Source of the DNA: Enterobacterales bacterium
GTDB taxonomy: Bacteria > Pseudomonadota > Gammaproteobacteria > Enterobacterales > Enterobacteriaceae
Reading direction: 5' to 3'
Length of the DNA: 34,863 nt
NCBI GenBank assembly: GCA_015654925.1
Contig: JAATFX010000139.1
Location: 1-34,863 of the forward strand
The position numbers and the translations under genes were made by a program. The notes beneath the pieces are model-generated. The model had not been told where the DNA came from, ran no database searches, and worked only from the letters and a program-made list of their open reading frames with translations. Positions 24,958 to 31,619 of the stretch are shown piece after piece (position 1 is the stretch's first letter; every line of letters begins with the position of its first letter).

Positions 24958-25005
24958 ACCTAGCATTTTTTCTAGCTATCCGTTACCGGCGGCCCGCTTT
25001 ACCCT
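24958..25005 (+). promoter_or_regulatory. lux-box-like element and -10 for the second hydrolase
   Basis: The 20-bp imperfect inverted repeat ACCTAGCATTTTTTCTAGCT (24958-24977) shares CTAG half-sites and has the usual lux-box length. Its near-identical copy lies upstream of the divergent hydrolase. A TACCCT hexamer at 25000-25005 follows after 22 bp. The box begins 12 bp after the regulator gene stop and ends 58 bp before the hydrolase ATG. Confidence 0.65.
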
Positions 25006-25035
25006 AGGTTATCCCCGACCGACAGGTAAACCGTT

Positions 25036-25938
25036 ATGTACAGCATTACAGAAGGCTACGCGCCGTTTAGGCACTATCAAACCTGGTACCGCGTTTGCGG
25101 CGATCTGCATAACGGCCAAACGCCGCTGGTGGTCGCCCACGGCGGGCCGGGATGCACTCATGATTATGTGGACGCTTTTCGCGATATCGCCCGGAGCGGA
25201 CGCGCGGTGATCCATTACGATCAGCTCGGGAACGGACGCTCGACCCATCTGCGCGGACAGTCGGCTGAATTTTGGCAGGTCCCGCTGTTTCTGGCGGAAC
25301 TGGACAACCTGCTGGCGCACCTGGGCATTGCGGATAACTATGCCCTGCTGGGGCAATCATGGGGCGGGATGTTGACGGCCGAGCATGCGGTGCTGCGCCC
25401 CGCCGGTTTGCGGGCCATCATCATCGCCAACTCGCCGGCGTCGATGGCGTTGTGGCTGGCGGCCGCGGCGCGGCTGCGCGCCGGATTACCTGAGCAGGTA
25501 CAGCGGTGTTTACTGGAGCATGAGCGCGCCGGCACCCTCGACAGCCCGGAGTACCGCCAGGCCACCCAGATATTTTACCAGCGCCATGTTTGCCGTCTGT
25601 CCCCCTGGCCGGAAGAGGTCAGGCGCACGTTCGCGGCCATGGATGATGACCCGACGGTCTACCATGCCATGAACGGCCCGACGGAATTCCACGTGATCGG
25701 CACGATGAAAGCCTGGAGCATTATCGACCGGCTCCCGCTCATCCAGGCGCCCACGCTGCTGCTGTCGGGACGGTATGACGAAGCGGCGCCGGAAGTGGTG
25801 CAGCCGTTCAAGGATCATATCGCCGGGGCCGAGTGGGTTATTTTCGAGCAGTCCAGCCATATGCCGCACGTGGAGGAACGCGCCGCCTGCATGGCGGCGG
25901 TAGCGGCCTTTTTAGACCGGCGGGCGGCGCCTGCCTGA
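25036..25938 (+). CDS. alpha/beta hydrolase, prolyl iminopeptidase / L-amino acid amidase family, copy 2
   Basis: This 300-aa cytosolic S33-family hydrolase has HGGPG at 35-39, nucleophile Ser108 in GQSWGG, Asp248 in GRYDEAAPE and His275 in EQSSHMPHVEE. The conserved YxRHVCRLxPWP stretch (about 181-192) also occurs in the copy at 23052, where it reads NYRHVCRLDEWP, showing common descent, but the two proteins are clearly diverged elsewhere. Members hydrolyse N-terminal proline peptides or amino acid amides. It has its own lux-box-like promoter and lies directly after the pipR-like gene. In the Pseudomonas PipR system the two peptidase mutants over-respond to inducer, implying that such enzymes degrade the signal. 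Confidence 0.9.
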   Translation: MYSITEGYAPFRHYQTWYRVCGDLHNGQTPLVVAHGGPGCTHDYVDAFRDIARSGRAVIHYDQLGNGRSTHLRGQSAEFWQVPLFLAELDNLLAHLGIADNYALLGQSWGGMLTAEHAVLRPAGLRAIIIANSPASMALWLAAAARLRAGLPEQVQRCLLEHERAGTLDSPEYRQATQIFYQRHVCRLSPWPEEVRRTFAAMDDDPTVYHAMNGPTEFHVIGTMKAWSIIDRLPLIQAPTLLLSGRYDEAAPEVVQPFKDHIAGAEWVIFEQSSHMPHVEERAACMAAVAAFLDRRAAPA

Positions 25939-26031
25939 ACAAAAAAGCAACCAATCCCGAATCGCCGGATTTCCGGTTGACCCGGCGATCGGCCGCGATA
26001 TATGTTGCTGGTAAGCCGCGGCGCCCGCCCC

Positions 26032-26475
26032 TTAACGCGGCGCCGGGGCGGGTTGGCAAACAACCCCCTGCGCGCCGCTCGCGCAGCTGAGCGCGATAGG
26101 CGACGGCCGGCTGTCGCGCCGCGTCGGCATGCTGATATCGCTGCGGGTTGACCAGGATTTACCCTCTTCGCCGCACCAAAAGCGCTGAACCGGCATCCGG
26201 TCCCGCCGGCGGTTTAAAATAAAGACTTCCCCGCTGGCGGCGTTTTTCCACAGCGTAGTGGACAAATCCGCGCCGCCGGCGACGGTGCCCAAGGCCACGG
26301 AATACCAATGCGCGGTGGTCGCCTCGCAGTCCAGCGGACGGCTGCCGGTATTGCGGACCGATACCGCAAAAGGCACCAATCCCTGCGTGCCGCGCTGGCG
26401 CTCCGCCGGCGGTTCAGCATAAATTGCGGTGGTTAAAAATAATAAACAGGACAATACTAGCCCCTTTGATTTCAT
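26032..26475 (-). CDS. small exported protein of unknown function
   Basis: This 147-aa protein has a clear signal peptide (MKSKGLVLSCLLFLTTAIYA, cleaved about residue 20). The mature part is small and probably beta-rich, with four cysteines (50, 101, 131, 140) that could form two disulphides in the periplasm. It has a basic RRRDR patch near 89-93. A GGGGG tract lies just before the ATG. It is convergent with the second hydrolase and divergent from the BMP-type importer, with 88 bp between the starts. I do not recognise the family. The gene is plausible because of the signal peptide, the paired cysteines and the ribosome-binding site. Confidence 0.6.
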   Translation of the reverse strand: MKSKGLVLSCLLFLTTAIYAEPPAERQRGTQGLVPFAVSVRNTGSRPLDCEATTAHWYSVALGTVAGGADLSTTLWKNAASGEVFILNRRRDRMPVQRFWCGEEGKSWSTRSDISMPTRRDSRPSPIALSCASGAQGVVCQPAPAPR

Positions 26476-26563
26476 CTATCCCCCCAGTCGGCAAGCCGGA
26501 ATGCAACAGCAAGGATTTTATCCGCCGCGATGTCAATAACAATTTTTTCGAGGAAAGCGAATA

Positions 26564-27592
26564 ATGGTCAAGAGTTGGTTTAAATATGCAGCCATGATAT
26601 CGGTAGCGTCCGCCCTTTGCCCGGCCGCGTACGCCGCGCAAATCACCAGTATCGCGATACTGACGCCCGAGCCGGGCACCGATTTTGGCTGGAACCAACA
26701 GGGCATCAATGCCGCCAGGGCCGCGGGGGCCAAAGAGGGCGTCAAAGTGATGGTGGCGGAAAACCTGGGCTACGGCGATGTGCGCCCGACGCTGCGCGAT
26801 CTGGCCGATGACGGGGCGCAGCTGATTATCGCCCATGCCAGCGGCTACAACCAGGCGGCGCCGGAAATTGGCGCCCAGGCCAATGTCGCGGTGGCGGTCA
26901 CCGACAGCCCGGCATCGCTTAAAGCCGGCAAAGTGGCGGACTACACCGTCGGCGGCCAGGAAGGGGCTTATCTCGCCGGCACCCTGGCGGCGAAAATGTC
27001 CCGCAGCGGCACCGTCGGCATCGTGGTCTCCGGCGAACCCCCGGCCTGGAATGCGCAATCGGCGGCGTTTGTCCGCGGCGCCAGGGCCGCCAAAAAGGAC
27101 ATCAACATCCGATACGCGGTGATCGGCCCGGCCGCCTATAGCGACGCGGCGGGCGGCAAACGCGTGACGGCCGCGGTCATCGCCGCCGGCGCGGATATTA
27201 TCTTCGGCCAGGGCAACGGGTCGAGCTTCGGCATGCTGCAGGCGGTGGAAACCACGCCCGCCGTCGACGGCGGCAAAGTCTACTTTATCGATGTGATCGG
27301 CGATAAATCCAGCATCGACAAGGGCAATTTGCTCAGTTCGGTATTATGGAACCTGACCCCGGTCTATACCCATATGATTGAAGATTTCAAACAGGATAAA
27401 TTTGGTTCCCATAACTATAAAACCTCGCTGGCGGACGGCTCGATCAGCCTGTTGAAAACCGCCCATATCCCGGATGACGTCTGGAACAGCGTCGATGCGG
27501 TACGCGCGCAAATCGTCAGCGGCAAAATCACCGTACCGGCGGACTACGATGCCACAGCGCTGCATACCTTGCTGGCCGCCGGCGGCAAGTAA
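26564..27592 (+). CDS. BMP family ABC transporter substrate-binding protein (nucleoside-type)
   Basis: This is a 342-aa periplasmic receptor of the BMP/PnrA/Med family, which binds purine nucleosides or related compounds. The signal peptide is about residues 1-24 (cleavage after AYA), with no lipobox, as expected for a soluble Gram-negative receptor. Family features include TPEPGTDFGWNQQGINAA at the N-terminus, with the aromatic FGW that stacks on the base, and DLADDGAQLIIAHASGY. The GQGNGSSFG and DVIGDKSSIDKGN blocks also match. It heads an operon SBP-ATPase-permease-permease. A GC-rich hairpin (27618-27635) between it and the ATPase gene may favour higher expression of the binding protein. 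AGGAAAG precedes the ATG. Confidence 0.9.
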   Translation: MVKSWFKYAAMISVASALCPAAYAAQITSIAILTPEPGTDFGWNQQGINAARAAGAKEGVKVMVAENLGYGDVRPTLRDLADDGAQLIIAHASGYNQAAPEIGAQANVAVAVTDSPASLKAGKVADYTVGGQEGAYLAGTLAAKMSRSGTVGIVVSGEPPAWNAQSAAFVRGARAAKKDINIRYAVIGPAAYSDAAGGKRVTAAVIAAGADIIFGQGNGSSFGMLQAVETTPAVDGGKVYFIDVIGDKSSIDKGNLLSSVLWNLTPVYTHMIEDFKQDKFGSHNYKTSLADGSISLLKTAHIPDDVWNSVDAVRAQIVSGKITVPADYDATALHTLLAAGGK

Positions 27593-27660
27593 CGGAGCGG
27601 CCTATTTACAAACGAACGCGCGCCGCCCCGCGCGCTCCTTACCTAGCGGAATATCATTCC

Positions 27661-29316
27661 TTGAGCCAGAAAATACCTGACGCCCCGCCGGCGCTGGTCA
27701 CCGTCAACCAGGTTACCAAGCGGTTTCCCGGCATCACCGCCAATAACCGCATCGATCTGTCGCTGTGGGCCGGGGAGGTCCATGTTCTGCTGGGTGAAAA
27801 CGGCGCCGGCAAATCCACCCTGGTCGCCATGCTGGCCGGCCTGCAGCAGCCCGATGAAGGCCAGATTGCCGTTAACGGCCGGGCGGAGGTATTGCGCTCC
27901 CCCCGACGCGCCCTGGAACTGGGCATCGGCACGGTGTTCCAGCACGCCATGATGGTGCCGGGGCTGAGCGTGGTGGATAATATCGCGCTGGGGGATAGCT
28001 GGTGGCGGCGGCCGGCCCGGCGCCATTATGCCGACCGGGTGCGGCAGATTGCCGGGGAAATAGGGGTACGGGTCAATCCCTACGCCCTGGCGGGGTCGCT
28101 ATCGCTGGGCGAGCAGCAGCAGGCGGAAATCGTGCGTACCCTGCTGCGCGGTAGCCGGGTGCTGATTTTGGACGAAGCCACCGCCATGCTGACGCCCCTT
28201 GACGCCCACGAACTGGGCCAGTTGATGCGGCGGTTGGTGGCCCGCGGCCTGGCGGTGGTGTTTATTACCCATAAACTTAACGAAGCCCTGGACTGGGGCG
28301 ATCGCATATCGGTCTTGCGTTTGGGCAGCAAGGTGGGGGAAATCGGTCCGCAACGGCTGAAAACCATGGCTCGCGGCCAGGCCACCGGTGAAGTGATCAA
28401 GCTGATGTTTAACCTGGCCCCCGGGGCCGACGCCGGACGGGCTTGTCCGCCGGCCCGGTCCGTCCGTCCGGCGGACAAGCCGGTATTGCAAATACGGGCG
28501 CTGGCGGTGGACGACCCGCTGGTGCCGCTCGCCAGCATCGATCTGCAGATTGGCGCCGGCGAAATAGTGGGCATCGCCGGCATCGACGGCAATGGACAAA
28601 AACAGCTGGCCGAGGCGCTGGCCGGCCAGCGTAAGCTCGCCGGCGGGGACATTGTTCTCGACGGCGCCGGCATAGGCCGGTTAAGCGTCGGCCAGCGGCG
28701 CAAGCGCGGGCTGCGCTATGTCACCGACGATCGCCTGGGCGAAGGCTCGGTCGGCGCGTTTCCCGTCTCCCTTAATTTACTGCTCAAACAAATAGGCGCG
28801 GCGCCCTTCTGGCGGCGCGGCGTCGAACAGCCGGCGGCGATTGCCCGCCATGCCCTGCTGCGTATCCATGATTATGATATCCGCACGCCGGCCGTCGATA
28901 CGCCGCTCGGCACATTATCCGGCGGCAATATCCAGAAAACCCTGCTGGCCCGCGAGCTGGGCGACCAGGCCCGCGTAGTGATTTTCGCCAAACCCACCTA
29001 TGGGCTGGATGTGAAAAACACCCGGGCCATTCGCGACCGGATACGTCAAGCGGCGTTATCCGGCATGGCGGTATTGCTGATCTCCACCGACGTGGAAGAG
29101 CTGCTGGAGCTGGCGCACCGCATAGCGGTAATGTCCCGGGGGCATATTGTCGGGATAGTGGACGCTGCAGTGAAAGATATAGTGAAAGATGCAGTGGAAG
29201 ATGAAGTGGAAGATGGGGTGGCAAAGGTAGCGGAGGGCATAACCGACGGTACAGCCGCCAACGATAGATCCGCCCGCAGCCGCATCGCCGCGCTGATGAG
29301 CGGGGTAAGCCAATGA
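27661..29316 (+). CDS. sugar/nucleoside-type ABC ATPase with duplicated nucleotide-binding domains
   Basis: This 551-aa fused ATPase follows the RbsA/MglA/BmpC plan. Domain 1 has Walker A GENGAGKST (about 42-50), signature LSLGE and Walker B VLILDEAT. Domain 2 has a non-canonical P-loop GIDGNGQKQ, a normal LSGGN signature and a degenerate Walker B, VVIFAKPTYGLDV, so only one ATP site is likely to be catalytic. That is usual in this family, but the Lys in FAKP is odd because relatives have Gln. The start is TTG 27661. Close to the C-terminus four copies of a 12-bp unit (29167-29214) add AVKD-IVKD-AVED-EVED. The stop overlaps the permease start by 4 bp. Confidence 0.9.
   Translation: MSQKIPDAPPALVTVNQVTKRFPGITANNRIDLSLWAGEVHVLLGENGAGKSTLVAMLAGLQQPDEGQIAVNGRAEVLRSPRRALELGIGTVFQHAMMVPGLSVVDNIALGDSWWRRPARRHYADRVRQIAGEIGVRVNPYALAGSLSLGEQQQAEIVRTLLRGSRVLILDEATAMLTPLDAHELGQLMRRLVARGLAVVFITHKLNEALDWGDRISVLRLGSKVGEIGPQRLKTMARGQATGEVIKLMFNLAPGADAGRACPPARSVRPADKPVLQIRALAVDDPLVPLASIDLQIGAGEIVGIAGIDGNGQKQLAEALAGQRKLAGGDIVLDGAGIGRLSVGQRRKRGLRYVTDDRLGEGSVGAFPVSLNLLLKQIGAAPFWRRGVEQPAAIARHALLRIHDYDIRTPAVDTPLGTLSGGNIQKTLLARELGDQARVVIFAKPTYGLDVKNTRAIRDRIRQAALSGMAVLLISTDVEELLELAHRIAVMSRGHIVGIVDAAVKDIVKDAVEDEVEDGVAKVAEGITDGTAANDRSARSRIAALMSGVSQ
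29167..29214 (+). repeat. 12-bp tandem repeat (4 units) inside the ABC ATPase gene
   Basis: The units are GCAGTGAAAGAT, ATAGTGAAAGAT, GCAGTGGAAGAT and GAAGTGGAAGAT. Each encodes four residues of the form xVKD or xVED. Because the unit is a multiple of three, copy-number changes keep the frame. It lies in a non-catalytic acidic tail before the final SRIAALMSGVSQ. Confidence 0.85.
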
Positions 29317-30395
29317 GCGAACGGTTAAACGGCCAGCGCCCGCGGCCGCTGCGCAGCCTGGGCAACCGGGCGGTCCATGTCGGGTTATCGGTCGGTCCGG
29401 TATTGATCGCCCTGCTGATAACCGGAGGCCTGCTGATGCTGATGGGGGTCGATCCCCTGGAGTATTATGGCTATATCCTGCGTAAAGGTCTGCTGACCCC
29501 TTCCGGCCTCCAGGACACCCTGACGCGCATGGGGCCGCTGTTGCTGATCGGCGCCAGCCTGATCGTGGCCTTTCGCGCCGGCTTATGGAATCTGGGCGGA
29601 GACGGACAGTTTTTACTGGGAGCGGTCATCGCCTCGGCGGCGGCGGCCCCGCTGGACGCGGCGGGTCTGCCGGTCTGGCTGACGCTGGCGATCGCGCTGC
29701 TGGCCGGCGCATTGATGGGCGCGATCTGGGCCATCTTGCCGGCCATGTTAAAAGCCTGGCAGCAGATCAACGAAATTATCACCACCATGATGATGTCCTT
29801 CCTGGGCATCTCCCTGGCCAATGTGCTGGTGAAACTGGTGTTCGCCGATCCCGGCACCACCGTGCCCGAAACGCGCACCCTGCCCTACGCGCACCGCCTG
29901 CCCCCGCTGTTCGGCGGCCATATTTCCAGCGGGCTATTGATCGGCCTGTTCGCCATCATCGCGGTGCATTGGCTGATGACCCGCACCGCGTTCGGTTTGC
30001 GATTGCGTACCGTCGGCGCCAACCCGCGCGCGGCGGTGCATGCCGGCCTGCCGGTAGGGTGGCTGACAGTGGCGGTGTTTGCCCTGTCGGCCGCCTTGGC
30101 CGGGTTGGCCGGCGCGGTGGACGCCATCGGCATCGAGGGCAATGTGCGCGCCGACTGGAACCCGGCCTATAGCCTGCTGATCGTGCCGCTGGTGTTCCTG
30201 GCCCGCTTTAACGGCTATGCCACCATCGGATTCGTGTTTATTTTCTCGGTGCTCTCCATCGGTAGTGAAAGCGCGGCGCGCCGCATGGGCGTGCCCAATC
30301 ATTTTACCCTGGTGACCATCGCCATTTTACTTATCGTGCTCGGCCTGACGGAAATGTTTGAACAGCGGCGGCGCGCCAGACCCAGGGGCTACTGA
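29313..30395 (+). CDS. BMP-type ABC transporter permease 1 (BPD_transp_2 family)
   Basis: This is a 360-aa inner-membrane permease of the branched-chain amino acid/ribose/nucleoside group with about 9-10 helices. Typical segments are DTLTRMGPLLLIGASLIVAF, then RAGLWNLGGDGQFLLGAVIA, the KAWQQINEIITTMMMSFLGI coupling region and TAFGLRLRTVGANPRAAVHA. This pattern is that of NupP/YufP-like nucleoside permeases. It is coupled to the ATPase (4-bp overlap) and to the second permease (1-bp overlap), forming a complete importer. Confidence 0.92.
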   Translation: MSERLNGQRPRPLRSLGNRAVHVGLSVGPVLIALLITGGLLMLMGVDPLEYYGYILRKGLLTPSGLQDTLTRMGPLLLIGASLIVAFRAGLWNLGGDGQFLLGAVIASAAAAPLDAAGLPVWLTLAIALLAGALMGAIWAILPAMLKAWQQINEIITTMMMSFLGISLANVLVKLVFADPGTTVPETRTLPYAHRLPPLFGGHISSGLLIGLFAIIAVHWLMTRTAFGLRLRTVGANPRAAVHAGLPVGWLTVAVFALSAALAGLAGAVDAIGIEGNVRADWNPAYSLLIVPLVFLARFNGYATIGFVFIFSVLSIGSESAARRMGVPNHFTLVTIAILLIVLGLTEMFEQRRRARPRGY

Positions 30396-31327
30396 TGGAT
30401 TTGCTGACCCAAGGCTTTTTAACCTCCCTGTGGCTGGGGGCCATCGTCGCCGGCGTGCCGCTGTTATTAACCGGGCTGGGGGAACAACTGTCGGAAAAGG
30501 CGGGAGTGTTGAATATCGGCCTGGAGGGCATGATGCTTACCGGCGCCTACCTCGGCTTTTATATCGCCTGGCAGAGCCAGTCCATGGCCCTGGGGTTACT
30601 GGGCGGCGCGGCGGGCGGGCTGATCGTTGCCTGCGTGATGGCCGGGCTGTGCGTATGGCTGCGCCTTAACCAGATTGTGGTTGGCATCGCCCTGACCCTG
30701 GGCGCCGAGGGCGCCACCGCCCTATTGCATTATCTGCAATTCAGCCGTACCTACCCCCGGCTCGGCAGCGTGGAAACCCTGGCGCTGCCGCTGCTGTCCC
30801 ATCTGCCGTTTGTCGGACGCGTACTGTTTAACCAGCCGCCCATCGTGTATTTCGCGCTAGCCTGCGTCGGGCTATTGGCCGGCATCTACCGCTACACCAA
30901 CCTGGGTTTGTCATTGCAGGCCGCGGGGGATCGGCCGGCGGCCCTAGACGCCGCCGGCGTAAGCGTAGTGTGGATACGTACGCTGGCGGTGCTGGCGACC
31001 GGCGCGCTGGCGGGACTGGGCGGCGCCTATATGTCGCAAATCGGCGCCGGGATTTTTGTGCCCTATATGACCCAGGGCAACGGTTTTATCGGCATCGTGC
31101 TGGCGATGCTGGCGCGGGGCAAACCGCTGTGGGTGCTCTGGGGGGCGCTGCTGTTCGGCGTTTGCCTATCCCTGACCACCGCCCTGCAGGTACTGGGCAT
31201 CGCCGTGCCTACCGATGTAATCCAGATGCTGCCGTTTATGGCGGTGATGCTGGTGTTGGTGATGTTTGGGCGGCGCGCCAATTTGCCCAATGCGCTGGGC
31301 ACGGCCTTTGTGCGCGGGGAGCGCTGA
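30395..31327 (+). CDS. BMP-type ABC transporter permease 2 (BPD_transp_2 family)
   Basis: This is a 310-aa partner permease. Markers are PLLLTGLGEQLSEKAGVLNI and GLEGMMLTGAYLGF, which are characteristic of the second permease of nucleoside-type importers (YufQ/NupQ). LRLNQIVVGIALTLGAEGAT and the coupling region NLGLSLQAAGDRPAALDAAG also fit. It is the last gene of the operon. Its ATG overlaps the previous stop (TGATG). Function in nucleoside, purine or related uptake is inferred from the family, and the ligand is unproven. Confidence 0.92.
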   Translation: MDLLTQGFLTSLWLGAIVAGVPLLLTGLGEQLSEKAGVLNIGLEGMMLTGAYLGFYIAWQSQSMALGLLGGAAGGLIVACVMAGLCVWLRLNQIVVGIALTLGAEGATALLHYLQFSRTYPRLGSVETLALPLLSHLPFVGRVLFNQPPIVYFALACVGLLAGIYRYTNLGLSLQAAGDRPAALDAAGVSVVWIRTLAVLATGALAGLGGAYMSQIGAGIFVPYMTQGNGFIGIVLAMLARGKPLWVLWGALLFGVCLSLTTALQVLGIAVPTDVIQMLPFMAVMLVLVMFGRRANLPNALGTAFVRGER

Positions 31328-31378
31328 AGAAAAGCGGGCGTGGCGGATGCGATGCGGCCGCCGGCGGCCCGCTAACCG

Positions 31379-31594
31379 CTATTTTTGCTTCAGCGGCTTG
31401 ATAAGCCCTTCCAGCCCTTCGATTTTAATCGCCAGGGTAATGGACATCAGCTCCCCCAGGCGGCCTGCGGGGAATTCCCCTTTGCGGGCAAACCATAACA
31501 GGTAAGGCTCGGGCAGATCGATCAGCGCCCGTCCCTGGTATTTGCCAAACGGCATGACGGTATTGGCGATGGCCACCAGATCTTCTTTTTCCAT
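31379..31594 (-). CDS. ypeB: DUF3820 family protein YpeB
   Basis: This small cytosolic protein (71 aa) of the DUF3820 family is very close to E. coli YpeB along its whole length (MEKEDL, MPFGKYQGRALIDLPE, YLLWFARKGEFPAGRLGELM, LIKPLK). It is related to a quorum-regulated Pseudomonas protein, but its molecular role is not established. As in E. coli it lies just downstream of ligA on the same strand (25-bp gap). It marks the start of the conserved core on the right side of the window. Confidence 0.93.
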   Translation of the reverse strand: MEKEDLVAIANTVMPFGKYQGRALIDLPEPYLLWFARKGEFPAGRLGELMSITLAIKIEGLEGLIKPLKQK

Positions 31595-31619
31595 GGAATT
31601 CCCCTTTCGGCAGCGCGTC

